Assembly (NCBI RefSeq): GCF_900113245.1
Contig: NZ_FOOQ01000001.1
Location: 62,001-126,000 of the forward strand
DNA: 64,000 bases
Source of the DNA: Halopelagius inordinatus
Lineage (GTDB): Archaea > Halobacteriota > Halobacteria > Halobacteriales > Haloferacaceae
Reading direction: 5' to 3'
Shown: positions 8,041-16,596 of the stretch, one piece after another
Position numbering within the stretch: the first letter of the stretch is position 1
How the letters are laid out: the number at the start of each line of letters is the position of its first letter
Notes under the pieces: generated by a model
Database searches by the model: none
Told to the model about the DNA's origin: nothing
The model's input: only the letters and a program-made list of their open reading frames with translations
Position numbers and translations under genes: made by a program

Positions 8041-9912
8041 ATGGCTTTCTCTCTGCCCGCTCTGACGCTTCAGAGCGTGGCTTCGACTCCCGTGACGGGC
8101 GATATGCTCGTCGTCTTCGCACTCATCCTTCTCGCACTCGTTCTCTTCGCGACGGAGTGGTTCCCGATAGACGTCACCGCCATCTCGATCATGGTTCTGT
8201 TGATGGTTCTCGAACCGTGGACGCAGATCACCCCGCGAGAGGGTATCGCCGGCTTCGCCAGCCCCGCGACCATCACTGTGCTGGCGATGCTCATCCTGAG
8301 TACCGGCATCAACCGGACCGGCATCGTCCAGTTGATCGGTCGGAAGATGGCCGCGTTCGCGGGGTCCGACCAACGCAAACAACTCGCCGCCACCATCGGC
8401 GTCACCGGCCCCGTCTCGGGGTTCGTCAACAACACCCCGGTCGTCGCGATACTGGTCCCCGTCATCGCCGACCTCGCGCACGAGGGGAAGACGTCGCCGT
8501 CGAAGTTGCTCATGCCGTTGTCGTTCGCCTCGATGCTCGGGGGGACGCTGACGCTCATCGGAACCTCGACGAACATCCTCGCCAGCGACATCGCGGCCCA
8601 AATCGGGGCGGAGTCGCCCGAACTCGGACTGCGCGCGTTCTCGATGTTCGAGTTCACCAAACTCGGCGTCGTCGTGTTCGCGGTGGGAGCAGTCTACCTC
8701 ATGACCGTCGGCGTCCGACTGCTTCCCGAACGGGTACCGGCCGAAGAGGACCTCGTAGAGGAGTACGCCCTCCAAGAGTACCTCGCGGACGTCGTCGTCC
8801 CGGCGAACTCGCCGCTGATCGGGCAGACCGTCGGCGAAGCCCTCGGCGACGACGACCTCGACATCGACGTACTCCAGCTAATCCGGTACGGAGAGCGCTT
8901 TTCGGACCCACTGAGCCGAAAGGAGATTCACGAGAGCGACACGCTCCGCCTCCGGACGAACCGACAGACGCTCGAACGGATCATGGACGCGGAGGGGCTC
9001 GTGTTCGCGGGCGGGCCGCAGACCGAAGACGACCTGGACCCGGACGGGGAAGAACCCGTCCTCGTCGAAGTCGTCATCCCCTCGGGGTCGTTCCTCGTCG
9101 GGGAGACGCTGGCGAGTTCGTCGTTTCGACAGCGCTACGACGCGAACGTCCTCGCGTTTCGGACCCGCGGCGACGTGATACGCGACCGATTCGAGGACAT
9201 CCGCATCCGCGTCGGCGACACCGTCCTCGTGCAGGCGCCGCCCGACAGCCTCGCGCGACTCGTCCAGAACGAGGACTTCATCGTCGCCCACGAGTTCGAC
9301 GACGCGGACTACCGGAGCGACAAGATTCCGTTCGCGGTCGCCATCATCGGCGGAGTCGTCGCGTTACCCGCGTTGGACGTCCTCCCCATCGTCGTCTCGG
9401 CGTTGGCGGGGGTGGTCGCCATGGTCTTTACGGGCGTCCTCAAACCGACCGAACTGTACTCGTCCGTCGAGTGGAACGTCATCTTCCTCTTGGCGGGGGT
9501 CATCCCCCTCGGAACCGCCCTCCAGCAGACCGGTGCCGCCGCGCTTCTCGGAGACGCCGTCGCGGCGACGGCGACGTTCCTACCGGCGATAGGCGTCCTC
9601 TGGGTGTTCTATCTCGCGACCGGACTGCTGACGAGCGTCATCAGCAACAACGCCAGCGTCGTACTCATGATTCCCGTCGCCGCCAGCGCGGCGCAGTCTA
9701 TCGGGGCGAACGCCTTCGCGTTCGTCTTGGCCGTGACGTTCGCCGCCTCCACGGCGTTCATGACGCCCGTCGGCTACCAGACGAACCTCTTCGTCTACGG
9801 GCCCGGCGGCTACCGGTTCTCGGACTTTCTCCGCGTCGGAGCGCCGTTGCAGTTGCTCCTCTCGGTCGTCACCGTCCTCGGTATCGCGTTCTTCTGGGGC
9901 CTCGGCGCGTGA
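8041..9912 (+). CDS. SLC13-family permease with two central RCK-C (TrkA-C) domains
   Basis: A 623-residue membrane protein of the divalent-anion:Na+ symporter (SLC13/ArsB-NhaD) type. The paired SNT-like signatures are SGFVNNTPVVAILVPV near residue 125 and TSVISNNASVVLMIPV near residue 533, marking two inverted membrane halves. Between them are two cytosolic RCK-C/TrkA-C domains, around residues 250-315 (IGQTVGEALG...) and 340-415 (FLVGETLASSSF...GDTVLVQAPP), which bind small ligands in related proteins. Homologues have been linked to sulfate, phosphate or dicarboxylate uptake; the substrate here is not determinable. It stands alone with its own promoter region. Confidence 0.88.
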   Translation: MAFSLPALTLQSVASTPVTGDMLVVFALILLALVLFATEWFPIDVTAISIMVLLMVLEPWTQITPREGIAGFASPATITVLAMLILSTGINRTGIVQLIGRKMAAFAGSDQRKQLAATIGVTGPVSGFVNNTPVVAILVPVIADLAHEGKTSPSKLLMPLSFASMLGGTLTLIGTSTNILASDIAAQIGAESPELGLRAFSMFEFTKLGVVVFAVGAVYLMTVGVRLLPERVPAEEDLVEEYALQEYLADVVVPANSPLIGQTVGEALGDDDLDIDVLQLIRYGERFSDPLSRKEIHESDTLRLRTNRQTLERIMDAEGLVFAGGPQTEDDLDPDGEEPVLVEVVIPSGSFLVGETLASSSFRQRYDANVLAFRTRGDVIRDRFEDIRIRVGDTVLVQAPPDSLARLVQNEDFIVAHEFDDADYRSDKIPFAVAIIGGVVALPALDVLPIVVSALAGVVAMVFTGVLKPTELYSSVEWNVIFLLAGVIPLGTALQQTGAAALLGDAVAATATFLPAIGVLWVFYLATGLLTSVISNNASVVLMIPVAASAAQSIGANAFAFVLAVTFAASTAFMTPVGYQTNLFVYGPGGYRFSDFLRVGAPLQLLLSVVTVLGIAFFWGLGA

Positions 9913-10013
9913 GTTCGGTGCAATTTGGGTGAGAATCAGAACCGAACCGGTGCGCGGTTTGGTCGGAATTCGGAATTTCTTCTTGTGTCGTCTCGCCCTC
10001 GAACCGAGCGACG

Positions 10014-11342
10014 ATGAACTCAGACGAACCCACTCGCGACGCGACGACCGGCCGCGACAACTACACTCGTCGACGCGTACTCGGCGCGGGCGCCGCACTC
10101 GCGGCGGTCGGACTCGCCGGTTGCTCGGGCGACGGCGGTTCCGGCGCGACCGAAACCGAGGCGACGACCGAGAGCACCGAGACGATGACTCCGACGGAGG
10201 AACCGACGGAAGAACCGACCGAAGAGCCGACGAACCCCGACGTCCCCGTCCTGAACTACGCGCTCACGCTCGAACACCTGGAGAACGCGTTCTACCGCGA
10301 GGGACTGGAGACGTTCGCGGACGACGAACTGATGGCGGCGGACGTACTCTCGAACTTCGGCGAAACCGTCCGCACGGACGTTCCGGCGTACTTGAAGACG
10401 GTCGGCGAACACGAGGCGGCGCACGTCGACGCTCTGACGCAGACGGTGTCTGACCTCGGCGGCACTCCCGTCGAGGAGGCGTCGTACGACTTCGGATACG
10501 AGACGCCGTCCGAGTTCCTCGGCGTCGCGAAAGCACTCGAAAACACGGGCGTGGCCGCCTACGCCGGTGCCGCGCCGAAGGTGACGAACAACGACGTCCT
10601 CGCCGCGGCCGCCGGAATCCACAGCGTCGAGGCGCGACACGCCGCGTTCCTCAATCTCCTCGACGGAGACGCGCCGTTCCCGAACGCCGTCGACGAGGCT
10701 CGCTCCGTCGAGGAAGTTCTGGAGATAGCCGGCCAGTTCGTCACGAGCGACGTCGACCCCGCGGCGTTCACGCGCGACGACGGCGGCGAGATGCCCGCCT
10801 ACGACCGCAAACAGGAGAACGACGTCGCCGACGTCGACGTGTTGAACTACGCGCTCACGCTCGAACACCTGGAGAACGCGTTCTACCGCGAGGGACTGGA
10901 GACGTTCGCGGACGACGAACTGATGGCGGCGGACGTGCTCTCGGAGTACGGCGACGAACTCCGGATGACGGTCCCCGGTCACTTGGAGACGGTCGGCGAA
11001 CACGAGGCGGCGCACGTCGACGCCCTGACGCAGACGGTGTCCGACCTCGGGGGTACCCCCGTCGAGGAGGCGTCGTACGACTTCGGTTACGAGACGCCGT
11101 CCGAGTTCCTCGGGGTCGCGAAAGCGCTCGAAAACACGGGCGTGGCCGCCTACGCCGGCGCTGCGCCGACCGTCTCGAACGACGAGATATTCTCCGCGGC
11201 CATCGGAATCCACAGCGTGGAGGCGCGACACGCAGCGTTCCTCAACGAACTCAACGTCGAGTCGCCGTTCCCCGACGGCGTCGATCAGCCGATGACGATG
11301 CAGGAAGTCGAGGAGGTCGCCGGCCAGTTCATCCAGGGATAG
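10014..11342 (+). CDS. Tat-exported lipoprotein with two tandem ferritin-like domains
   Basis: A 442-residue extracytoplasmic protein. The N-terminus has a Tat motif (TRRRVLGAGA, residues 18-27) and a lipobox LAGC with Cys37, followed by a Thr/Glu/Pro linker of halophilic lipoproteins. Two ferritin-like (Ferritin_2-type) four-helix domains follow, about residues 79-250 and 276-440. Each has LEHLENAFYREGL plus two ExxH motifs (EHEAAHVDAL and SVEARHAAF), a complete di-metal ligand set. The domains are nearly identical in parts, at protein and DNA level, with a 591-base offset. Likely role: metal or oxidative-stress chemistry at the cell surface, by family inference only. Confidence 0.88.
   Translation: MNSDEPTRDATTGRDNYTRRRVLGAGAALAAVGLAGCSGDGGSGATETEATTESTETMTPTEEPTEEPTEEPTNPDVPVLNYALTLEHLENAFYREGLETFADDELMAADVLSNFGETVRTDVPAYLKTVGEHEAAHVDALTQTVSDLGGTPVEEASYDFGYETPSEFLGVAKALENTGVAAYAGAAPKVTNNDVLAAAAGIHSVEARHAAFLNLLDGDAPFPNAVDEARSVEEVLEIAGQFVTSDVDPAAFTRDDGGEMPAYDRKQENDVADVDVLNYALTLEHLENAFYREGLETFADDELMAADVLSEYGDELRMTVPGHLETVGEHEAAHVDALTQTVSDLGGTPVEEASYDFGYETPSEFLGVAKALENTGVAAYAGAAPTVSNDEIFSAAIGIHSVEARHAAFLNELNVESPFPDGVDQPMTMQEVEEVAGQFIQG
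10252..10345 (+). repeat. Intragenic direct repeat, copy 1 (ferritin-like domain)
   Basis: A 94-base segment identical to 10843-10936, starting TGAACTACGCGCTCACGCTC. It encodes the first helix of ferritin-like domain 1. Further segments downstream are also highly similar at the same 591-base offset. Confidence 0.95.
10843..10936 (+). repeat. Intragenic direct repeat, copy 2 (ferritin-like domain)
   Basis: Identical to 10252-10345 over 94 bases, including third codon positions, so the duplication is recent or maintained by gene conversion. Confidence 0.95.
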
Positions 11343-11499
11343 CCTGGCCGCCATCGGCTAATTCCGTCCCTCCCGCTGCCGTCTCACCGGTATCCGACCG
11401 CTCGATTCCCCGCCGACGCTCACTGCGGTTTCGACGCCCCCACCACGAGATGCTACCTGACACCTCGAACCAGACGACCGGACGCCGCAGGTCCGACAG

Positions 11500-11805
11500 A
11501 TGAGTCCGTGGGCCGCCCTCGCGCAGGGGGCGTCGGGGCTGAACGTGCTCATGCTCGCCGGACTCTGTGCGGTTTGGGGGCGGAACTACCTGCGATTCCG
11601 GACGAAACACCCTCTCGGGTTGTTCGTCTTCGGTCTGTTGTTACTCGCCGAGAACGCTCTCTCGTTGTACTACTACCTCGCCGACCCGACGCTGTCTGCG
11701 TGGTTCGCAACCGCGGTTCCGCCGGTGGTCTGGCGGGCGACGATGGCCGTTCACGTCGCCGAAACGGCGGCCGTCGCCTTTCTCGTCTGGATAACGGCGG
11801 ACTGA
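11500..11805 (+). CDS. Small membrane protein, three helices, unknown function
   Basis: A 101-residue hydrophobic protein with about three membrane segments: residues 14-30 (LNVLMLAGLCAVWG), 39-60 (LGLFVFGLLLLAENALSLYY) and 78-98 (TMAVHVAETAAVAFLVWI). A short basic loop, RNYLRFRTKHP, follows the first helix and is probably cytosolic. Two charged residues, Glu and His, sit inside the predicted helices and may matter for function. No family name is recognised. The ATG at 11500 follows a 157-base intergenic stretch after the ferritin-like gene. Confidence 0.65.
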   Translation: MSPWAALAQGASGLNVLMLAGLCAVWGRNYLRFRTKHPLGLFVFGLLLLAENALSLYYYLADPTLSAWFATAVPPVVWRATMAVHVAETAAVAFLVWITAD

Positions 11806-12255
11806 TTCTCACCTCCTCTCGGTTCTGTATCGCGACGTTCGATTCACTCACGACTCAGTGTACTCCGCACCCGCCTCTTCTCCGGAGCAGAAACGCTCTC
11901 GAACGCCGCCCGCGCGTCCGGACCGGTCGTCGCCCGAGTCTCCCACTCGTCGGCCCGATACCTCACTCGTCAGTGGCCGTCCGACGCGTTCCGAATCGAT
12001 GCGCGGACTTCGATTCCGAGAACCCTGTCGCGGACGTGACGGCCTCACCTCCCGGTTTCGTCCACCGAAACGCGGTTTGCGGGCGTCTTTCGCCGTCTCA
12101 GCGGGCAGGGTCGTACTCTCGACCACCACGGAATATATCCCATGACGCTATACGAAACTGGACGTACTCCGCTCGACGACGGAAACGCCGTCGCTCACGG
12201 AGAACCTCGAACCGGCGACACGGCGGCGGGTCGTCGAAGTAGCGTGAACGCCGAC
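11806..12255. other. 450-base gap without a recognisable gene
   Basis: No frame shows convincing codon bias or family sequence. The stretch is pyrimidine-rich on the plus strand, as haloarchaeal spacers often are. A good TATA-like GAATATATCC is present at 12131-12140 but has no start codon at leaderless distance on either strand. It ends at the stop codon of the minus-strand DHH gene. Confidence 0.6.
12131..12140. promoter_or_regulatory. Orphan TATA-like element
   Basis: GAATATATCC stands out in a G+C-rich spacer. Transcription to the right would start around 12160 and run antisense to the DHH gene; to the left it would enter the 450-base spacer. No gene is served by it, so a non-coding RNA or a chance match are both possible. 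Confidence 0.3.
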
Positions 12256-13668
12256 TCAGCCGAGTTGGTCGCCGACGATTCGGTTCGCTTCGGCGACGAA
12301 CTCGTCTTCTCTCCCCTTCGGGATGGTCGCGCCCGCGGCGACGTTGTGGCCGCCGCCGTCGCCGCCGACGGCCCGCGACGCCTCGCGCATCACGGCCGAG
12401 AGGTCGAGTCCCTCTCGGACGAGGACGTGCGACCCTCGCGCGGACACCTTCACTTCCGAGTCGGATTTCTCCGCGAACGCGAGGATGGGCTTGTCGCGAC
12501 TGATACCGCCGGACCCGACGGCCATACCCGCGACGATGCCGACGATGGTCTCGCGGATTCGCGTTCCGGCGTCGAACCACTGGACGTGGTCTTCGACGGT
12601 CGTCCCTTCGTTTTTCACCCACTGGAGGCCCTCCGAGAGGTTCCGGCGGTGGTTTCTGAGCAACGTCCGGGCGCTCTCTAGCGCGCCGTCGCGGTTCCCC
12701 AGACAGACCGCGAGTCCGACGTCGGCGCGTTCGTACCGCGCCGTCGCGTTCAGGAGCGTGGAGAACTCGCTCACGTCGCGGAGTTCGGTCCCTTCCTCTT
12801 CGGCCGTCAGGGTGTACGTCGTCCCGACGAGGCTCTCGATTCTGTCTGCGGGGACGCCCGAGGCGATGGCCCGGCGCATCAGGGCACTCACGAGCGTCTT
12901 CCGTTCGTCCATCGTCAGGTCGACCCATCGCCGCCAGTCGCCCTCCTCTTTCAGATCCAAATCGAGGTCCGAAAGGAACCGTACCGCGCCGTTCGCGTCG
13001 TTCGAGATGCCGGGGATGCGAACGTCGCTCGCGTACTCCAGAAACTTCGGAAGCGGGCGGGTCTGTCTGCCGTAGAGGACGAGGTCGGTCGCCTCCTCTA
13101 AGACGCCCGCGGCGACGCCCTCCTCTACGATACCGGCGTTCGCGCCGTGCAGACCGCCCTCGGAGTTCTGCATGTCGCCGACCGCACCGACGACGGCCAG
13201 AGCCGCCAAATCGCGGTTGTCGACCCCCTCCGTTTCGAGTGCGCGAGCGAGAACGTAACTCGCGCCCGCACCGGAGAGTTCCGACGCGCCGTCGATGCCG
13301 AAGAGGAGCGGATTGAGGTGGTACTCCGTCTCCGCGTCCGCCGGTCGGTGGTGGTCCGCGATGACCGGCGTGAACTCGTCCGCCTCCTCGTGCGGCGCGA
13401 CGACGTCTAACTGACCGCTCCCGAAGTCGGTGAAAAGCACGGTATCGTACTCCGTGGCGGCTATCTTTCGTACTTCAGTCTCGTCTAACTGCTTTGCGAA
13501 CGCCGTCTCGAACGGAATCTCCGCCCGTTCCAACGCCGTCGCGGCGACGGCGGCACTCGTCAACCCGTCGGCGTCGATGTGCGAGGCGAGGAGAACCCGG
13601 TCTGCCTCCCGCAGTCGTTCCGCACACGCCTCCGCGCGCGCCTCCATCTCGGGGACGGGACCTGCCAT
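12256..13668 (-). CDS. DHH-family phosphoesterase (archaeal RecJ/GAN-like)
   Basis: A 470-residue DHH/DHHA1 phosphoesterase. Motif I is ASHIDADGLTSAAV (D32, D34), motif II FTDFGSGQ, motif III IADHHRP, and the C-terminal DHHA1 signature GGGHN is at about 438-442. This layout matches the archaeal RecJ-like proteins, which include the GINS-associated nuclease and oligoribonuclease-type exonucleases; haloarchaea carry several paralogues, so the exact role (replisome partner or RNA/DNA exonuclease) is open. A TTTAAA box at 13694-13699 is 27 bases upstream of the ATG at 13668. It stands upstream of no other gene in the same transcript. Confidence 0.85.
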   Translation of the reverse strand: MAGPVPEMEARAEACAERLREADRVLLASHIDADGLTSAAVAATALERAEIPFETAFAKQLDETEVRKIAATEYDTVLFTDFGSGQLDVVAPHEEADEFTPVIADHHRPADAETEYHLNPLLFGIDGASELSGAGASYVLARALETEGVDNRDLAALAVVGAVGDMQNSEGGLHGANAGIVEEGVAAGVLEEATDLVLYGRQTRPLPKFLEYASDVRIPGISNDANGAVRFLSDLDLDLKEEGDWRRWVDLTMDERKTLVSALMRRAIASGVPADRIESLVGTTYTLTAEEEGTELRDVSEFSTLLNATARYERADVGLAVCLGNRDGALESARTLLRNHRRNLSEGLQWVKNEGTTVEDHVQWFDAGTRIRETIVGIVAGMAVGSGGISRDKPILAFAEKSDSEVKVSARGSHVLVREGLDLSAVMREASRAVGGDGGGHNVAAGATIPKGREDEFVAEANRIVGDQLG

Positions 13669-13690
13669 TACTCGGGGTTGGGTCGGTATC

Positions 13691-13700
13691 GGGTTTAAAC
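13691..13700 (-). promoter_or_regulatory. TATA-box promoter of the DHH gene
   Basis: GTTTAAACCC on the minus strand, centred about 27 bases upstream of the ATG at 13668; leaderless spacing. Confidence 0.55.
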
Positions 13701-13764
13701 TCTCGCCTGTGAGTCGTCGCCCGCTATCCGCGGCGAACGGGCGTCTCGCCGCGGGGTTCCGAGT

Positions 13765-14508
13765 TCACTCGCGGTACGTCGGCGCGGCCGTCTCCACCAC
13801 GTCGCAGACGAGTTCCTCGAAGTCGGCGGCGTCCGGAACCACGTCCACGTCGATGCCGTGGGACTCGGCCGTCTCCCGCGTCGGCGGACCGATGACTCCG
13901 ACGACGGCGTCGTTCAGGCCCGCGATGGCCTCCTCGCGGAGGCCGCGTTCGGCCGCGGCGTCGAGGAAGTGGTCGACGGTGAGAGACGAGGAGAAACAGA
14001 CGCCGTCGAGTTCGCCGCCGGCGGCCATCACCGCCGACTGGCCCGACCCCTCCGGGCGGACGAGGCGGTAGAGGACCGTCTCGTGTACGCGTGCACCCGC
14101 CTCGCGCAGGCCGTCCAACAGCACGTCGCTGCCGTGGTCCGACCGGGCGACTTCCACCGTCGCGTCGGACACCTCCTCGCGGAGGTGTTCGACGAGTCCG
14201 GCGGAGGTGTACTTCTCGGGGACGCGGCCGACCGTCCACCCGGCGTCGCGGGCGGCGGCGGCCGTCGACGCGCCGATACAACAGAGCGTCGCGCCGTCGG
14301 GACTCCACCCGGCCGCGGCGAGGAGTTCGACGCCGGTCTTGCTCGTGAGGACGACGTACTCGGCGTCTTCGGGCGTCGCGTCGGTCGGTTCGACGGCGAG
14401 CATCGGGTCGGGCACGGGCGTCGCGCCGAGCGAATCGAGCAGTTCCACGGCGTCCGATAGCCTGTCGTCGTCCGGGCGGAAGACGGCGACGCGAACGTCG
14501 CGGTTCAC
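13765..14508 (-). CDS. hemD: Uroporphyrinogen-III synthase
   Basis: A 247-residue HemD-family protein that closes and inverts ring D of hydroxymethylbilane to give uroporphyrinogen III. The sequence is weakly conserved, as usual, but shows VAVFRPDDDRLSDAVELLDSLGA at the N-terminus, YVVLTSKTGVELL, CCIGASTAAAARDAGW, and a C-terminal VVGVIGPPTRETAESHGIDVD block, in family order. The GTG at 14508 is chosen because it overlaps the stop codon of cobA (GTGA) and begins the first beta strand. It is the last gene of the hemC-cobA-hemD operon, supplying the substrate of CobA. Confidence 0.87.
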   Translation of the reverse strand: MNRDVRVAVFRPDDDRLSDAVELLDSLGATPVPDPMLAVEPTDATPEDAEYVVLTSKTGVELLAAAGWSPDGATLCCIGASTAAAARDAGWTVGRVPEKYTSAGLVEHLREEVSDATVEVARSDHGSDVLLDGLREAGARVHETVLYRLVRPEGSGQSAVMAAGGELDGVCFSSSLTVDHFLDAAAERGLREEAIAGLNDAVVGVIGPPTRETAESHGIDVDVVPDAADFEELVCDVVETAAPTYRE

Positions 14509-15350
14509 TCCTCCGTCACCTCCGAGTCCGCGGTTTCGGTCGGGAGTTCGCCGGTCCGGTTCCGGAGGAGATCGACCACTCGGTCTCTCGTCGCCGCCAC
14601 CTCGCCGATGACCGTTATCGCGGGCGGTTCTATCTCCGCTGCGTCGCGCACGTCGACGATGGTATCGAGCGTTCCGGTGGCGACGCGCATCTCCGGCCAC
14701 GTCGCGCGTTCGACGAGTGCGACGGGCGTCTCGCCGTCCATCCCGGCGTCTCGGAGCGCTTTCGCGTACTTCGGCAGTTTACCGACGCCCATCAGGACGA
14801 CGAGGGTGCCGCCCGTCGCGGCCAACGCCTCCCAGTCGACGGCGGACTCGGCTTTCGTGGGGTCTTCGTGGCCCGTGACGAACGAGACGGAAGACGTGTG
14901 GTCGCGGTGGGTGACGGGGATGCCCGCGACGCCCGCACCGGCGATGGCGGAGGTGACGCCCGGCACCACCTCGAACGGGATTTCCTCGTCCGCGAGATGC
15001 TCCATCTCCTCGCCGCCGCGGCCGAAGACGAACGGGTCGCCGCCCTTCAGGCGGACGACCGACTTCCCCTCGCGGGCGAGTTCGACCATCCGATGGTTCG
15101 TGTACTCCTGCGGCGTCCACTCGCCGCCCGCGCGTTTGCCGACGTCCTCGCGCTTTTCGTCGGGTATTTGGCCGAGAATCTCCGGGCCGGGGAGTTTGTC
15201 GTGCAGGACGACGTCCGCCTCCGAGAGCAGTCGCTTGGCCTTCACGGTCATGAGTTCGGGGTCGCCCGGTCCGCTTCCGACGAGATAGACCGTCCCCGGC
15301 GCGGACGCTGCGCCTTCGACTGTCGCGTCGTGGGTGTCTCGGTCGCTCAT
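14505..15350 (-). CDS. cobA: Uroporphyrinogen-III C-methyltransferase (SUMT)
   Basis: A 281-residue SUMT that uses S-adenosylmethionine to methylate uroporphyrinogen III at C2 and C7, forming precorrin-2 for siroheme, cobalamin and archaeal heme. Signature blocks are YLVGSGPGDPELMTVKA (residues 20-36), VVRLKGGDPFVFGRGGEE, VVPGVTSAIAGAGVAGIPVTH and LVVLMGVGKL. The first 17 residues are a variable acidic leader. It lies four bases after hemC and its stop overlaps the hemD start, so the three enzymes are co-transcribed and coupled. No siroheme synthase CysG-type fusion is present. Confidence 0.93.
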   Translation of the reverse strand: MSDRDTHDATVEGAASAPGTVYLVGSGPGDPELMTVKAKRLLSEADVVLHDKLPGPEILGQIPDEKREDVGKRAGGEWTPQEYTNHRMVELAREGKSVVRLKGGDPFVFGRGGEEMEHLADEEIPFEVVPGVTSAIAGAGVAGIPVTHRDHTSSVSFVTGHEDPTKAESAVDWEALAATGGTLVVLMGVGKLPKYAKALRDAGMDGETPVALVERATWPEMRVATGTLDTIVDVRDAAEIEPPAITVIGEVAATRDRVVDLLRNRTGELPTETADSEVTEE

Positions 15351-15354
15351 CGGT

Positions 15355-16458
15355 TCACTCCTCGTCCGCGAGTTCGCGGGCCGCCGCGACGAGTTCGTCG
15401 GCCCCCTTCTCCGCGAGCGTTTCTGCGAACTCCGCGGCGGCGTCTGCGTGGTCTTCGACCGGCAGGTCCCGCGACCCGCGGACCTCCTGTTCCCCGTCGA
15501 CGGAGAGGATTCGCGCGGTGACGTGGACGTGTCGCCCTTGGAGGGTCGCGTGGACGCCCATCGGCGCGACGCATCCGCCGCCGAGAACTTCGAGGACGGT
15601 CCGTTCGACGGTCGTCTCCACCCGGGTCCGCGAGTGGTCTATCGCGTCGCGGACGTCTTCGGCCGTCTCGTCGTACTGGGTCGTCACGGCGATGGCTCCC
15701 TGTCCGGGCGCGGGGACGAACTCGCTGGTCGGCAGGCGGACGGACTCGACGGTGTGGAGCAGACCGCTCCGTTCGAGGCCCGCCTCCGCGAGAACGATAG
15801 CGTCGTACTCCGTCTCGATGTCGCGTTCGAGCGCCCGACGCTCGATTTCGTGCAGTCCGTCGAACCACTCTTCGATGGACTCGTCGAACTCCGTCTCGGC
15901 GGTGTCGCCTTTCGCCGTCGCCTCGGCTTTCTCGTCGCTGTCTGCGTCCACGCGCTTCTCGTGTTCGGCCTGCATCGACGGCGCGAGGAGTTTCTCGACG
16001 CGCGTGTCGACGTTGCCGCGGAGGGGTTCGACGTCGAGGTCGGGACGCGCGGAGAGAATCTCCGCCTTGCGTCGGAGCGAGGAGGTACCGACCGTCGCGC
16101 CGGCGGGCAGGTCGTTCAGGTCGGACCCGTCGGGCGTGACGAGAACGTCGCCCGCCGCCGCGCGCATCGGGACGCCCGCGACGACGAGGTTCTGCGGACT
16201 CTCCGTCGGCATGTCCTTCATCGAGTGGACGGCGGCGTCGACGCTCCCGTCGAGCACCTTCTCGTCGAGTGCCCGGACGAACGCGCCGGTCTTGCCGAGT
16301 CGGTGGATGAGTTCGTCGCGCACCTGGTCGCCGTGCGTCTCCACCTCCACCAGTTCTACGTCGAATCGGTGGCCGGAGAGCGCCTCTTGGACGCTCGCCG
16401 CCTGCCGAAGCGCGAGGTCTGACCCCCGCGTCGCCAATCGGAGTGTCCCGCGTGTCAT
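15355..16458 (-). CDS. hemC: Hydroxymethylbilane synthase (porphobilinogen deaminase)
   Basis: A 367-residue HemC that polymerises four porphobilinogens on a dipyrromethane cofactor. The cofactor Cys is C296 in VLGGGCVAPMG; other blocks are LRLATRGSDLALRQA (6-20), TGAFVRALDEKVLDG and GTSSLRRKAEIL. Compared with bacterial HemC, an acidic insertion of about 55-60 residues is present at roughly 158-215 (EHEKRVDADSDEKAEATAKG onward), after DTRVEKL; this accounts for the extra length. The ATG at 16458 begins the conserved TRGTLRLATRGS. First gene of the hemC-cobA-hemD operon. Confidence 0.95.
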   Translation of the reverse strand: MTRGTLRLATRGSDLALRQAASVQEALSGHRFDVELVEVETHGDQVRDELIHRLGKTGAFVRALDEKVLDGSVDAAVHSMKDMPTESPQNLVVAGVPMRAAAGDVLVTPDGSDLNDLPAGATVGTSSLRRKAEILSARPDLDVEPLRGNVDTRVEKLLAPSMQAEHEKRVDADSDEKAEATAKGDTAETEFDESIEEWFDGLHEIERRALERDIETEYDAIVLAEAGLERSGLLHTVESVRLPTSEFVPAPGQGAIAVTTQYDETAEDVRDAIDHSRTRVETTVERTVLEVLGGGCVAPMGVHATLQGRHVHVTARILSVDGEQEVRGSRDLPVEDHADAAAEFAETLAEKGADELVAAARELADEE

Positions 16459-16596
16459 CGTTGTTAGAACGTGCGCGCCGGTGAGTGAAAAGGCCACCAC
16501 TTCCGCCCGCGCACCCGCGAGTCCGCGGCGTTCGGCCGTCTCGTCGCCGTGTCCGTTCACCCAAACCTATTCAGAATCTCGCGCGAACCGTCGTCC

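Noticed and set aside
10020-11354. 444-codon minus-strand frame
   Set aside because: Antisense image of the ferritin-like gene; no family features.
11858-12145. 95-codon plus-strand frame in the 450-base spacer
   Set aside because: Pro/Arg/Ser-rich with no codon bias and no start signal at leaderless distance.
12142-12681. 179-codon frame after the orphan TATA box
   Set aside because: Mostly antisense to the DHH gene; the TATA box lies only five bases before its ATG, too close.
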